This document shows, one piece after another, positions 1 to 9,367 of a stretch of 64,000 bases of DNA. The DNA comes from Streptomyces graminofaciens (GTDB taxonomy: Bacteria; Actinomycetota; Actinomycetes; Streptomycetales; Streptomycetaceae), in NCBI RefSeq assembly GCF_030294945.1, contig NZ_AP018448.1:1736001-1800000 (forward strand), given 5' to 3'. Position 1 is the first letter of the stretch; each line of letters begins with the position of its first letter. The notes under the pieces were generated by a model. It ran no database searches, had not been told where the DNA came from, and worked only from the letters and a program-made list of their open reading frames with translations. The position numbers were made by a program, and so were the translations under genes.

Positions 1-789
1 GAGCAGCGGGAAGAGCTGGTGCAGTCCGACGCGGTCGGCCCAGCCTGCGGCGAGGGGTGCCGTCCGCCGGTAGCCGTCCAGGACGTGGTCCAGGTGGGGG
101 CAGCCGAAGAGGGCGAGCATCGCCAGGTCGGTCTCGCGGTGGCCGCCGTGTGCCGCGGGGTCGATCAGCCAGGCCCGGCCGTCGGCGCCCCAGAGCACGT
201 TGCCGTTCCACAGGTCGCCGTGCAGCCGGGCGGGCGGCTCCGCGGGGCCCGCCAGCTCGGGCAGACGCTCACAGACGCGGTCGACCAGAGCCGCCTCGGC
301 CGGGCGGATCGTGCCGTCGTCGACCGCGCGGCGCAGATAGGGCAGCACGCGGTGCTCGGCGTACCAGCCGGGCCAGTCGGCGCCGGAGACGTTCCGCATC
401 GGGGCCCGCCCGATGTACGCCTCCCTCGGGCCGCCCGGCGGCGGAGCGCCGAAGGCGGGCGCACCGGCGGCGTGCAGGACGGCCAGGGCGCCGCCGAAAC
501 GGACCGCCGCCGCGGCACTCGGTGCCCCCTGCGTCACCCGGTCGATCACCAGCCGGCCCCCGTCGTGGCCGTACGCCGTCGGGACGTGGACCGCGCCCGC
601 CTCGGCCAGCCAGCGCAGCCCCGCCACCTCCGCCTGGGCCGCGCGAGGGCCGTCGCCGAGCTTGACGACGACCACTCGGCCGTCGTCGAGGGTGACTTCG
701 GCGAGCGTCCCGGACAGGCGGCGTTCGCCCGTCGCGAGGCGGCCGGTGAGTCGCGCCGCCAGGGCACCGGGTGCCGTGCGATCGGCCAC
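1..789 (-). CDS. Fructosamine kinase family protein (3' end outside window)
   Basis: This is the N-terminal 263 codons of a fructosamine-3-kinase/aminoglycoside-phosphotransferase-fold kinase; the C-terminus lies left of base 1. The family phosphorylates sugar adducts on amines and repairs glycated proteins in the cytoplasm. The visible protein has the family's GxPxGGPREAYIGRxPMRN segment, the catalytic LHGDLWNGN loop and the IDPAAHGGHRETDLAML metal-binding segment. The GTG start at 789 has GGAGG eight bases upstream. It is divergent from the glucarate operon and shares a 200-bp intergenic region with it. The family call is firm; the real substrate is not known. Confidence 0.85.
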   Translation of the reverse strand, partial: MADRTAPGALAARLTGRLATGERRLSGTLAEVTLDDGRVVVVKLGDGPRAAQAEVAGLRWLAEAGAVHVPTAYGHDGGRLVIDRVTQGAPSAAAAVRFGGALAVLHAAGAPAFGAPPPGGPREAYIGRAPMRNVSGADWPGWYAEHRVLPYLRRAVDDGTIRPAEAALVDRVCERLPELAGPAEPPARLHGDLWNGNVLWGADGRAWLIDPAAHGGHRETDLAMLALFGCPHLDHVLDGYRRTAPLAAGWADRVGLHQLFPLL

Positions 790-877
790 GGGGCACACCT
801 CCAGATCCCATGCCACAGCCGCCCACCAGCATCCCGCACGCCCGTGTGTGGCGCCGGTGAAAACTCCGACCCATGTC

Positions 878-907
878 TTGACATGCCGAGGAAACGATCC
901 GTAGCTT
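878..907 (+). promoter_or_regulatory. Candidate promoter of the glucarate operon
   Basis: A perfect TTGACA at 878-883 is followed after 18 bases by TAGCTT at 902-907, a reasonable housekeeping-type promoter. The predicted transcription start near 914 lies just before the palindrome at 922-944. Confidence 0.5.
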
Positions 908-921
908 GACCGATCATTTAG

Positions 922-944
922 ATCCGTGAAATGCGTTCACGGAT
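922..944. promoter_or_regulatory. Perfect 9-5-9 palindrome, probable repressor operator
   Basis: ATCCGTGAA and TTCACGGAT form perfect 9-bp arms around the 5-bp spacer ATGCG. The site lies between the predicted promoter and the start codon at 990, where a bound repressor would block transcription. The shape suits a GntR- or LacI-type regulator, but no such regulator is adjacent, so its owner is unknown. Confidence 0.5.
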
Positions 945-989
945 ATGAACAGCCGGGTGTACGGCCCGGATGAACAACGGAGTGTGCCC

Positions 990-2315
990 ATGGGCGTTCG
1001 CCGACGAAGTCGCCGCCTGGCCGCCATGATCACCGTCTCGGGGCTCGCATTCGGAGCGGCGGCCTGCGGGTCGGGGTCCGACAGCGCCGGGAGCGACGAC
1101 CCGAACACGCTGGAGGTCTGGACCCGGAGCAATCCGGACCCGGCCGCCACGTACGAGCGGGTGTTCGCCGCCTTCACCGAGAAGACCGGAATCAAGATCG
1201 ACTACCAGCCGGTCATCAACTTCGACCAGCAGCTCCAGAGCCGGGCCTCCACCAAGGACCTCCCAGACGTGATGATCAACGACACGGCGCTGATGGGCAG
1301 TTACCAGAGCCAGGGCCTGCTCAAGCCCATCGACCCCGACACCATCGAGGGCCACGACCAGATCACCGACAAGAGCTGGTCCTCCACCGTGGGCCTCGAC
1401 GGCGAGCACTACGGCATCCCGTACTCCCGTCAGGCCCAGACCCTGATGATCCGCAAGGACTGGCTGAAGAAGCTCGGCCTCGAAGCGCCCACGACCTGGC
1501 AGGAGATGCTCCGCGTCGCGAAGGCCTTCGCCGACCGTGACCCGGACGGCGACGGCAAGAAGGACACCTACGGCATGGTCGTCCCCGGCAGCGCCCAGAA
1601 CGGCTACGCCGCCTGGTGGGGCTCCAGCTTCCTCTGGTCCGGGGGCGCGAAGATCATCGAGCCGGACGGCAGGGGCTACCGCCCCGCCATGGACTCGACC
1701 GCCGCCGTGCGCACCGTCACCTGGATGAAGGACAACCTCTTCTGCGGTGACAACGGTGTCATCCAGCCCGGCGCCATCAGCGCCGTCACCGGCACGGCCA
1801 CCAACTTCCAGGACGGCAACGCCGGGATGTACCTCACCGGCCCGTACAACATCGCCACCTACGACACGACGCCCGGCAAGGACAAGTTCGAGGTCGTCCC
1901 GTTCCCGGCGGGCCCCGCCGGGTCCACCGTGCTGGCCGACGGCGAGAACGTCTACTTCGGCGCCAGGACCGGCAAGGCGAAGCAGGAGCGGGCCCTCGCC
2001 GCGTTCCTGATCTCCCCCGAGGGCCAACGGCTCGCCATGACGGGCAAGAACCAGCCCGTGGTCCGCATCCCCGTCAACTCCACGCTCGACGCGGCCCAGG
2101 TGCGCGACGACCCGCGCTGGAGCGTCGTGCAGAAGGCGTACGAGAACGCCTCCGAGCAGTTCCCCAACGCGCCCGACTTCGCGCCGATCAAGCAGGACAC
2201 CGCCGACGCCCTCAACGCGGTCTTCACGTACTGCGGCAGCGACGTCCGCTCCTCCCTGAAGGAACTCAACGACACCCTCGCCGGTGACCTCACGGACCAG
2301 GACCTGTTGAAATGA
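990..2315 (+). CDS. ABC transporter solute-binding lipoprotein, probable glucarate uptake
   Basis: This 441-residue family 1 extracellular solute-binding protein has an arginine-rich signal peptide ending in GAAAC, so it is a lipoprotein with mature Cys near residue 26. The body has the MalE-like pattern of periplasmic sugar-binding proteins, including the motif around the GIPYSRQ and GxNQP loops. The ATG at 990 is preferred to an in-frame ATG at 945 because the latter lies on the operator palindrome and would put 15 extra residues before the signal peptide. It overlaps the next permease by ATGA. Its place in front of gudD and kdgD suggests D-glucarate or galactarate as ligand; this is inference. 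Confidence 0.88.
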   Translation: MGVRRRSRRLAAMITVSGLAFGAAACGSGSDSAGSDDPNTLEVWTRSNPDPAATYERVFAAFTEKTGIKIDYQPVINFDQQLQSRASTKDLPDVMINDTALMGSYQSQGLLKPIDPDTIEGHDQITDKSWSSTVGLDGEHYGIPYSRQAQTLMIRKDWLKKLGLEAPTTWQEMLRVAKAFADRDPDGDGKKDTYGMVVPGSAQNGYAAWWGSSFLWSGGAKIIEPDGRGYRPAMDSTAAVRTVTWMKDNLFCGDNGVIQPGAISAVTGTATNFQDGNAGMYLTGPYNIATYDTTPGKDKFEVVPFPAGPAGSTVLADGENVYFGARTGKAKQERALAAFLISPEGQRLAMTGKNQPVVRIPVNSTLDAAQVRDDPRWSVVQKAYENASEQFPNAPDFAPIKQDTADALNAVFTYCGSDVRSSLKELNDTLAGDLTDQDLLK

Positions 2316-3232
2316 CCGCGACCACCATCGCGCCGGACCGGCGCAGAGCGCTCGCCAAGCGGGTCCTCGCCAGGAGGGCCGTCCTCCCCTGGCTGTTCCT
2401 CGCCCCCGGCCTGCTGCTCGCCCTCGTCTTCAAGTTCGTGCCGATGGGCAAGGGCATCTGGCTCAGCTTCTTCGACGTACGGCCGTTCCTCGGTGACAAG
2501 TGGGTCGGCCTCGACAACTACACCCGGGTCCTGACGGACCACCGCTTCCAGGACGCGGTGGGCCACACGCTCGTCCTCGGCATCGGCCAGTCGCTCGGCG
2601 CGATCGTCGTCGGCTTCGTCCTCGCGGTGCTCCTTGAGGGCCAGGCCCGCTCACTGAAGATCATCCGCACGGCCGTCTTCCTGCCGGTCGTCACCGCGAC
2701 CGCCGTGGTCGGCGAGCTGTGGCGACTGATGTACTACCCGACCTCCGACGGCCTCGTGAACAGCGCCCTCGGCTTCCTCGGCCTCGGCCCGACGCCGTTC
2801 CTCGACAACCCGGACACCGCGCTCTGGGCGACGATGGCCATGGGCATCTGGATGGTCGCCCCGTACAACATGGTGATCATCCTGGCCGGACTCGCTGGCG
2901 TGGACCGCACGTTGTACGAGGCGGCCGCGATGGACGGGGTGTCCTTGTGGCAGCGGCTTCGCCACATCACCCTGCCCGCGATCCGCCCGGCCATCGGCAT
3001 CGTCCTCACGCTGGCCGCCATCCGTGGGCTGCGCGTGTTCACGGAGGTGTACGTCCTCACCGGCGGCGGCCCGGCCGGGTCCACCGAGGTCTGGATGACC
3101 CGCGCCTACACCCTCGGCTTCACCCGCAACGACATCGGCGGCGCGTCGGCGGCCTCCGTCGTCCTGCTCGCGGTGACGCTGCTGCTCACCGTCTGCGTCA
3201 ACTACTTCCGCAAGAGGGGAGACGTGCGATGA
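2312..3232 (+). CDS. ABC transporter permease, MalF/UgpA type
   Basis: This 306-residue membrane protein has six predicted membrane segments and the EAAxMDGxxxWQRxxxITLPxxRP loop (EAAAMDGVSLWQRLRHITLP), which docks onto the ATPase. The start overlaps the lipoprotein stop by ATGA, and the next permease starts in its own stop, so the three transport genes are translationally coupled. No ATPase gene is present in the operon; as for many Streptomyces CUT1 sugar importers, a shared MsiK-type ATPase elsewhere probably energises it. The sugar specificity comes only from context. Confidence 0.9.
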   Translation: MTATTIAPDRRRALAKRVLARRAVLPWLFLAPGLLLALVFKFVPMGKGIWLSFFDVRPFLGDKWVGLDNYTRVLTDHRFQDAVGHTLVLGIGQSLGAIVVGFVLAVLLEGQARSLKIIRTAVFLPVVTATAVVGELWRLMYYPTSDGLVNSALGFLGLGPTPFLDNPDTALWATMAMGIWMVAPYNMVIILAGLAGVDRTLYEAAAMDGVSLWQRLRHITLPAIRPAIGIVLTLAAIRGLRVFTEVYVLTGGGPAGSTEVWMTRAYTLGFTRNDIGGASAASVVLLAVTLLLTVCVNYFRKRGDVR

Positions 3233-4182
3233 GCGCACCCGCCCTCGACCCCGTCCAGGCCACGTCCGAAGAGGTCTCCGCCACCGCGTCCAGGCGGTCC
3301 GGCAAACCGGCCCGTACGACGCCCGCCCGTTTCGACACCGCGCTCGGCTGGAACGACCGGCCCGGCGTCTCCTGGGCCCTGCGGATCCTGCTGTGCGCGC
3401 TCGCGCTCGGCGTCTTCGCGGCGCCCTTCCTGACCATCCTCTCCGGCGCCCTCAGCACCCACCCCAGCGGCTCGTCGCTGTCCTTCCTCCCGCACGACAG
3501 CACGTTGCTGAACTTCCGGGTGGCCGGGGAGCGCGGCATCTGGGACTACTTCACCAACTCGCTCGTCATAGCGGGCGGCGGACTGCTCCTCCAACTCGTG
3601 GTGTGCGTGCTCGCCGCCTACGCGCTGGCCCGGCACAGGTTCCGCGGTCAGGCGCTGATCATGACCCTGTTCATGCTGACGATGATGCTCCCCGAGGAGG
3701 TCATCGCCATCCCGCTGTCCCTGGTCCTCGGGCATGTCCCGGTGGTCGGCATCGACCTGAAGGGCACTGTGTGGGGCGTCATCCTGCCGCTCGGTGCCTG
3801 GGGCTTCTCGGTGATGCTGCTGACCGAGTTCATGAAGGACATCCCCAGCGAGATCGAGGAGGCGGCCCGGCTCGACGGCGTCGGCGAGCTGCGGATGCTG
3901 TGGCAGGTCGTCCTGCCGCTGTGCAGGCCCGCGCTCGGCGTGGCCGGTGTCCTCGGCTTCATCATGATCTGGGACCAGTACCTGCTGCCGCTGATCGCAG
4001 CCAAGGACCCGACCGACTACACGGTCACCGTGGCCCTCTCCATCCTGCGCACCGACCCCGAGGTCGGCTCGGGAGTCGTCCTCGCCGGCGCGGTCATCGC
4101 GCTCCTGCCCAGCCTTGTCGTCTATCTGCTCCTCCAGCGCTCGCTGGTCACCGGCATCGCCGCCGGCGCCACCAAGGGCTGA
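3229..4182 (+). CDS. ABC transporter permease, MalG/UgpE type
   Basis: This 317-residue partner permease starts with ATG at 3229, overlapping the preceding stop, with GAGGGGA upstream. A 50-residue polar N-terminus precedes six membrane segments, and the ATPase-docking loop reads EIEEAARLDGVGELRMLWQVVLPL. With the gene before it, it should form the heteromeric membrane pore of a CUT1-type importer. The gap to kdgD is 25 bp with a GGGAG ribosome site, so it is in the same transcript. Confidence 0.9.
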   Translation: MSAPALDPVQATSEEVSATASRRSGKPARTTPARFDTALGWNDRPGVSWALRILLCALALGVFAAPFLTILSGALSTHPSGSSLSFLPHDSTLLNFRVAGERGIWDYFTNSLVIAGGGLLLQLVVCVLAAYALARHRFRGQALIMTLFMLTMMLPEEVIAIPLSLVLGHVPVVGIDLKGTVWGVILPLGAWGFSVMLLTEFMKDIPSEIEEAARLDGVGELRMLWQVVLPLCRPALGVAGVLGFIMIWDQYLLPLIAAKDPTDYTVTVALSILRTDPEVGSGVVLAGAVIALLPSLVVYLLLQRSLVTGIAAGATKG

Positions 4183-4207
4183 CCGACCCCCCACGTTTGA
4201 GGGAGAC

Positions 4208-5116
4208 ATGAAGTTCCAAGGAGTGCTGTTCTTCCCGGTCACGCCGTTCGCATCGGACGGTTCGCTGGACGAGGAACGGCTCGCACAGCACATCGAGGCC
4301 GGCGTCGCGGCCGGTGCCGGGGGCGTGTTCGTCGCCTGCGGCACCGGTGAGTTCCACGCCCTGACCCCCGACGAGATCGAGCGGGCCACCCGGGTCGCGG
4401 TCACGGTGACGGCCGGCCGGGTGCCCGTGCTGGCCGCCGCCGGGGGCCCGCCGCCGGTCGCCCGGGACCATGCGGCCCGGGTCGAACGCGCGGGCGCCGA
4501 CGGCGTCCTGCTGCTGCCGCCGTATCTGGTGAGCGCCCCGCAGCAGGGGCTGGTCCGCTACGTCCAAGAGGTCACGGAGGCCACCGGCCTGCCCGTCGTC
4601 TTCTACCAGCGCGGCACCGCCCGGCTCTCCCCGGCCACCGCCGCCGAGATCGCCGCCCTACCCGGGGTCGTCGGCCTCAAGGACGGCATCGGCGACATCG
4701 AGCGGATGCACCGCGTCGTGCGCGCCGTACGGGCGGTGCCCGGCACCGAGAACTTCCAGTTCTTCAACGGGCTGCCCACCGCCGAGATGACCGCGCCCGC
4801 GTACCAGGGCATCGGCGTCGGCCTGTACTCCTCCGCCGTGTTCGCCTTCGCCCCGGAGATCGCCCTCGCCTTCCACCGGGCCCTCGGGGCGGGCGACGAC
4901 GCCCTGGTCGCCACGCTCCTCGACGAGTTCTACGGCCCGCTCGTCGAACTCCGCGACGAGGTCCCCGGATACGCCGTGTCGCTGATCAAGGCCGGGGTGG
5001 CCCTGCGCGGCCTCGACGTGGGCGGCGTACGGGCCCCGCTCGTCGACCCCACCCCGGAGCACATCGCCCGGCTGTCGAAGCTGATCGACCACGGGCTGGA
5101 GGTGGTCCGGGCATGA
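4208..5116 (+). CDS. kdgD: 5-dehydro-4-deoxyglucarate dehydratase (decarboxylating)
   Basis: This 302-residue dihydrodipicolinate synthase/N-acetylneuraminate lyase family enzyme converts 5-dehydro-4-deoxy-D-glucarate to 2-oxoglutarate semialdehyde, CO2 and water. It begins with the FQGVLFFPVTPF signature of this subfamily, has the GTGEFHALT substrate loop, and carries the Schiff-base lysine K158 in VGLKDGIGD. Length fits the family. It overlaps gudD by ATGA, so the first two catabolic enzymes are coupled. The semialdehyde dehydrogenase that would finish the route to 2-oxoglutarate is not in this operon. Confidence 0.93.
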   Translation: MKFQGVLFFPVTPFASDGSLDEERLAQHIEAGVAAGAGGVFVACGTGEFHALTPDEIERATRVAVTVTAGRVPVLAAAGGPPPVARDHAARVERAGADGVLLLPPYLVSAPQQGLVRYVQEVTEATGLPVVFYQRGTARLSPATAAEIAALPGVVGLKDGIGDIERMHRVVRAVRAVPGTENFQFFNGLPTAEMTAPAYQGIGVGLYSSAVFAFAPEIALAFHRALGAGDDALVATLLDEFYGPLVELRDEVPGYAVSLIKAGVALRGLDVGGVRAPLVDPTPEHIARLSKLIDHGLEVVRA

Positions 5117-6369
5117 GCACGTCCGACACCCGCGTCCGGGAGCTGATCATCACCCCGATCGCCTTCCACGACCCGCCGCTGCTCAACTCCAACGGCGTCC
5201 ACGAACCCCTCGCGCTGCGGATCGTGCTCCAACTGGTCCTCGAGGACGGCACGGTGGGCCTCGGGGAGTCGCCGGGCGGCACCGCGCGCCTCGACCGGCT
5301 GCAGGCCGCCGCGAAGGTCGTCGTCGGCATGGACGTCTTCGACACGACCGCCGTCGCCGCGGCGATCGACAGTGCCCTGCTGCCGACCGTGCCCAGTTCG
5401 CACGAGCGCGGCTGGACCACCTCGGCCGTGGAGGTGGCCTGCCTCGACGCGCAGGGCAAGCTGCTCGGGCGCCCGGTCGTCGATCTGCTCGGCGGCGCGG
5501 TCCGCGACTCCGTGCCGTTCGCCGCGTACCTGTTCTACAAGTGGGCCGAGCACCCGGCGCTCGACGGCCGCCCCGCCGTACGGGACGAGTGGGGCGAGGC
5601 CCTGGACCCGGACGGGATCGTGGCGCAGGCCCGGCTGATGCAGGAGCGGTACGGGTTCCGCTCGTTCAAGCTCAAGGGCGGGGTCTTCCCGCCGGACGAG
5701 GAGATCGCCGCGATCAAGGCGCTCGCCGAGGCCTTCCCGGGGCAGCCGCTGCGGCTCGACCCCAACACGGCCTGGACGGTGGAGACTTCGCGGTACGTCG
5801 CCCGTGAGCTGGACGGCGCGCTGGAGTATCTGGAGGACCCGACCAAGGGCATCGCCGGGATGGCCGAGGTCGCCGGGGACTCGCCGATGCCGCTCGCCAC
5901 CAACATGTGCGTGATCGCCTGGGAGCATCTGCGGCCCGCCGTCGAGGTGAACGCGATCCAGGTGCTGCTCACCGACCACCACTACTGGGGCGGGCTGCGC
6001 CGCACCCGTGAACTGGCCGCCGTGTGCGAGGCGTTCGGGCTCACCCTGTCGATGCACTCCAACTCGCATCTGGGCATCAGCCTCGCCGCCATGACCCATG
6101 TGGCCGCGGCCATCCCCAACCTCGACCACTCCTGCGACACGCACTACCCGTGGAACTCGGCGGACGACGTGATCGTCCCCGGCGCGCTGGAGCTGCGGGA
6201 CGGCGAGGTCGGCGTGCCGACCGGGCCCGGCCTCGGGGTCGAGCTGAACCACGACGTGCTCGAACGACTGCACCGGCTGTACGTCGACTCGGGGATGCGC
6301 GACCGCGACGACACCGGCTATATGCGCCGGATCCAGCCGGGGTACGAGCGGCGGCTTCCGCGCTGGTGA
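5113..6369 (+). CDS. gudD: Glucarate dehydratase
   Basis: This 418-residue enolase-superfamily enzyme dehydrates D-glucarate (and often L-idarate) to 5-dehydro-4-deoxyglucarate. It has the family's N-terminal TPIAFHDPPLLNSNGVHEP segment and all active-site elements: the KxK pair K186/K188, metal ligands D216, E241 and N264, and the D288/H315 dyad in LLTDHH and SMHSNSH. The order after kdgD is the reverse of the reaction order, but the genes overlap by four bases. It is the last gene of the operon; a hairpin terminator follows 20 bp later. Confidence 0.95.
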   Translation: MSTSDTRVRELIITPIAFHDPPLLNSNGVHEPLALRIVLQLVLEDGTVGLGESPGGTARLDRLQAAAKVVVGMDVFDTTAVAAAIDSALLPTVPSSHERGWTTSAVEVACLDAQGKLLGRPVVDLLGGAVRDSVPFAAYLFYKWAEHPALDGRPAVRDEWGEALDPDGIVAQARLMQERYGFRSFKLKGGVFPPDEEIAAIKALAEAFPGQPLRLDPNTAWTVETSRYVARELDGALEYLEDPTKGIAGMAEVAGDSPMPLATNMCVIAWEHLRPAVEVNAIQVLLTDHHYWGGLRRTRELAAVCEAFGLTLSMHSNSHLGISLAAMTHVAAAIPNLDHSCDTHYPWNSADDVIVPGALELRDGEVGVPTGPGLGVELNHDVLERLHRLYVDSGMRDRDDTGYMRRIQPGYERRLPRW

Positions 6370-6388
6370 GCTGAGGGGTTTCCCGCTG

Positions 6389-6415
6389 AGGGCCGTCCTT
6401 TCCCGGGGCGGCCCT
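6389..6415 (+). terminator. Terminator of the glucarate operon
   Basis: AGGGCCG and CGGCCCT form a perfect 7-bp stem, extendable inward by G-C pairs, 19 bp after the gudD stop. Confidence 0.6.
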
Positions 6416-6660
6416 TCACCGTCTGACGCACTCGCGCTCCCTCCGCGCCGGTACCACAGGGGCGGACACCCGGGCGCGGGAGTGTGCACCGGCCGGGGAT
6501 GTGCCTCGCCTGGTGGTTTCCGCACCTCCCCGACGCGAAGACGCCCCCTTCACGCGGTGCCCGACCACCACCCGGGCCTGTTTGGCTTTACCTGCGACGC
6601 ACCACTGCCCACAGCACGCGTCGCCACCACGCTGCCGTCCCGGCCCCCATCGCCCCGGAA
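6416..6660. other. Non-coding stretch before the encapsulin operon
   Basis: No supported gene lies between the glucarate terminator and the repeats at 6661. The sequence has lower codon bias than its neighbours and several short frames without ribosome sites. It presumably contains upstream promoter elements of the encapsulin-terpene operon, but no clear -35/-10 pair was found. Confidence 0.4.
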
Positions 6661-6738
6661 ATCCGTCCACGACCGAGTCGTACGAGATCCGTCCACGGCC
6701 ACGTCGTACGAGATCCGTTCACCACCACGTCGTACACG
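6661..6738. repeat. Three imperfect 26-bp direct repeats
   Basis: Units 6661-6686, 6687-6712 and 6713-6738 share the framework ATCCGT-CAC--CCACGTCGTACGAG; units 1 and 2 differ at three positions. Each unit holds the small palindrome TCGTACGA or a close variant. They end 80 bp before the encapsulin start codon, so they may be a regulator array. Confidence 0.75.
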
Positions 6739-6818
6739 TGCCGCTCGCGCCCAAGTGCGCCTCGATACACGCCGGTTCGCAGCACTTCAGCACGTCCGCT
6801 CACCTATCGGGAGGGAAT

Positions 6819-8273
6819 GTGTCTGCCCCTGTAAACCCCGCCGGAAGCTCCTCCGAAAGCGCCGAAGAGCCCGCTTCCGGAATCGTCGACGACGGGCCGC
6901 AGTTCACCAGTCTCAGCACCCGGGCGGCGCGACAGCTCGCCACCACCACCAAATCCGAACCACAGATGCAGGCCATCACCTCGCGATGGCTGCTGAAGAA
7001 CCTGCCGTGGGTGGACGTCAAGGGCGGCACCTACCGGGTCAACCGCCGGCTCCAACTCCGCGTCGGCCGGGGCCGGGTGACGTTCGACCAGAACGGCGCC
7101 GACGACATCAAGGTCATCCCCGAGACGCTCACCGAACTGCCGGCACTGCGCGGCTACACCGACACGGCGGCCCTCAGGGAGATCTCCGCGAAGTTCCGCG
7201 TCCGGGAGGTGCGCGCCGGGCAGGTGCTGGTCGACGCCGGGCAACCGGTGAACGAGGCGTATCTCGTCGTGCACGGCCGCTTCACCCGGTACACCGTCGG
7301 CAAGTACGGCGAGCAGGAACTCCTCGGCGTCATCACCGACGGCGACGGCATGGGCGACGAGGCCATCGGCCAGGCCGACCCACTGTGGCTCAGTTCGGTA
7401 CGGGCGGAGACCGCGGGTGTGGTCCTCGCCCTGAACTGGGACACGCTGATGGCGTTCGTGGACCGCACCCCGTCCCTCGCCGCCCAGTTCGCCTCCTTCG
7501 TGGAGCAGCAGAACCGGCCCATGAACCGCAGGGGCGAGGCCGACGTCCCCGTACAGGCCGGGCATGTGGGCGAGCAGACCCTCTCCGGCGGCTTCGTCGA
7601 CTACGACCTCGCGCCGCGCGAGTACGAACTCTCCCTCACCCAGACCGTGCTGCGCGTCCACACCCGGGTCGCGGATCTCTACAACAACCCGATGGACCAG
7701 ACGGAACAGCAACTCCGGCTGACCATCGAGGAGATCCGCGAACGCCAGGAGTGGGAGCTGGTCAACAACCGCGAGTTCGGGCTGCTGCACAACATCGACT
7801 ACGGCCAGCGCATCAGCACCTTCTCCGGGCCGCCCACCCCGGACGACATGGACGAACTGCTGTCGATGCGCCGCAGGACCAAGCTGTTCCTGGCCCATCC
7901 GAAGGCGATCGCCGCCTTCTTCCGGCAGTGCAACCGGCGCGGTCTGGTACCCGGCACGGCGAACGTCGACGGGCACGAGGTGCCGGCGTGGCGCGGTGTG
8001 CCGATCTTCCCCTGCGGCAAGATCCCGGTCACTCAGCAGCACACCAGCAGCATCATCGCGATCCGCACCGGCGAGAAGGACCAGGGTGTCGTCGGTCTGC
8101 ACCAGACGGGCATCCCGGAGGAGTACGAGCCCTCCCTGAACGTGCGGTTCATGAACATCGACACCACCGCGATCATGAACTACCTGGTCACGGCCTACTA
8201 CTCGCTGGCCATCCTGGTGCCCGACGCCGCCGGAATCCTGGAGAACGTCCAGGTCGGGTGGGTGCCGGAATGA
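6819..8273 (+). CDS. Family 2B encapsulin shell protein with cyclic-nucleotide-binding domain
   Basis: This 484-residue protein is an EshA-like HK97-fold nanocompartment shell subunit. The order is a 50-residue polar N-arm, an HK97-type segment with [20 protein letters not shown], an inserted cNMP-binding-like beta-roll at about residues 109-232, then the rest of the HK97 fold, including [11 protein letters not shown] and the conserved [23 protein letters not shown] region. The GTG at 6819 with GGGAGG five bases upstream is chosen; longer in-frame starts would run through the 26-bp repeats. It overlaps the terpene cyclase by ATGA. Family knowledge says type 2B shells package the neighbouring terpene cyclase; the physiological nucleotide ligand is unclear. 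Confidence 0.92.
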   Translation: MSAPVNPAGSSSESAEEPASGIVDDGPQFTSLSTRAARQLATTTKSEPQMQAITSRWLLKNLPWVDVKGGTYRVNRRLQLRVGRGRVTFDQNGADDIKVIPETLTELPALRGYTDTAALREISAKFRVREVRAGQVLVDAGQPVNEAYLVVHGRFTRYTVGKYGEQELLGVITDGDGMGDEAIGQADPLWLSSVRAETAGVVLALNWDTLMAFVDRTPSLAAQFASFVEQQNRPMNRRGEADVPVQAGHVGEQTLSGGFVDYDLAPREYELSLTQTVLRVHTRVADLYNNPMDQTEQQLRLTIEEIRERQEWELVNNREFGLLHNIDYGQRISTFSGPPTPDDMDELLSMRRRTKLFLAHPKAIAAFFRQCNRRGLVPGTANVDGHEVPAWRGVPIFPCGKIPVTQQHTSSIIAIRTGEKDQGVVGLHQTGIPEEYEPSLNVRFMNIDTTAIMNYLVTAYYSLAILVPDAAGILENVQVGWVPE

Positions 8274-9322
8274 GCCTGCCGTCAGCGTCCGCGACCCGGC
8301 TGCCGGGGCCGCCGAGTCCCGCCCGTGCCCGGCGGGCCCGCAGCGGCGGGGCGATCCCCGGGCTGCGGTACCGGCCCGCGGTGCCCGCCGACCCGGCGAC
8401 GGTCGCCGAGGTCGAGCGCAGGCTGGCGGCCTGGGCCGAGAAGCTGGACCTGTTCCCTCCGGCGTGGCAGGGGCAGTTCGCGAAGTTCGGGATGGGCCGG
8501 GCGGTGGTGCTCGCCCATCCGGGCGCGGCCGGACTCGAACACCTCACCGCGGCGGGCAAGTTGCTGCTCGCCGAGCACCTCGTCGACAACGTGTACTGCG
8601 AGGTCGACGAGGGCAAGGGCGGATCACCGCGCGGCCTCGGCGGCCGGCTGGTCATGGCCCAGTCGGCGCTCGACCCGCTGCACGCCACCCCCGGGATGGA
8701 GGAGGAGTGGGGGCAGGGTGTACGGGCCGACGGTCCGCTGCGCTCGTACCACCACGCGCTGCGGGACTACGCCGTCCTCGCCACGCCCAGCCAGACCGAC
8801 CGGGTCGTCCATGATCTGGCCCGGCTGCACCTGGGGTATCTCGGTGAGGCCGCCTGGGCCGAGACCGGGCACATGCCGACGGTGTGGGAGTACCTGGTGA
8901 TGCGGCAGTTCAACAACTTCCGGCCCTGTCTGGCGGTGGTGGACGCGGTGGACGGCTGGGAGCTGCCGGAGGCGCTCTACGCCCGGCCCGAGGTCCAGCG
9001 GATCACCGCGCTGGCCGGGAACGCGTCCACGATCGTCAACGACCTGTACTCCTTCACCAAGGAACTGACCAGCGACCCGGACCACCTCAATCTGCCGAGG
9101 GTCGTCGCCGCCAACGAGCGGTGCGGGCTCAAGGCCGGCTATCTGAAGGCGGTCGAGATCCACAACCGGATCATGGAGGCGTTCGAGGAGGAGTCCGCGG
9201 CCCTGTCGGCCGGCTCGCCCCTGATCGAGCGCTACGCGCAGGGACTCGCCGCGTGGGTGGCCGGCAACCACGAGTGGCACGCCACCAACACGGCCCGCTA
9301 CAGCCTGCCCGACTACTGGTGA
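8270..9322 (+). CDS. C11 terpene cyclase, 2-methylisoborneol-synthase-like encapsulin cargo
   Basis: This 350-residue class I terpene cyclase should cyclise 2-methylgeranyl diphosphate. The first metal motif is unusual: D106-N-V-Y-C-E instead of an aspartate pair. The second metal motif is intact as N257-D-L-Y-S261-F-T-K-E265. A proline/arginine/serine-rich, probably disordered N-terminus of about 40 residues matches the cargo-loading region expected for family 2 encapsulin clients, though it is shorter than in many 2-methylisoborneol synthases. It overlaps the shell gene and precedes the methyltransferase. 2-Methylisoborneol or 2-methylenebornane-type products are both possible; the family is sure, the product is not. 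Confidence 0.87.
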   Translation: MSLPSASATRLPGPPSPARARRARSGGAIPGLRYRPAVPADPATVAEVERRLAAWAEKLDLFPPAWQGQFAKFGMGRAVVLAHPGAAGLEHLTAAGKLLLAEHLVDNVYCEVDEGKGGSPRGLGGRLVMAQSALDPLHATPGMEEEWGQGVRADGPLRSYHHALRDYAVLATPSQTDRVVHDLARLHLGYLGEAAWAETGHMPTVWEYLVMRQFNNFRPCLAVVDAVDGWELPEALYARPEVQRITALAGNASTIVNDLYSFTKELTSDPDHLNLPRVVAANERCGLKAGYLKAVEIHNRIMEAFEEESAALSAGSPLIERYAQGLAAWVAGNHEWHATNTARYSLPDYW

Positions 9323-9367
9323 CGCGTTCCGGCCACCTCATCCCCACGACCTGACGAGGAGTCTTCG

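Noticed and set aside
945..989. Upstream ATG for the glucarate-binding lipoprotein
   Set aside because: It overlaps the end of the palindrome, lacks a ribosome site and would place extra residues before the signal peptide.
6501..6818. N-terminal extension of the encapsulin gene by 106 codons
   Set aside because: The extension runs through the 26-bp repeats and has atypical composition, while GTG at 6819 has a proper ribosome site and gives the usual family length.
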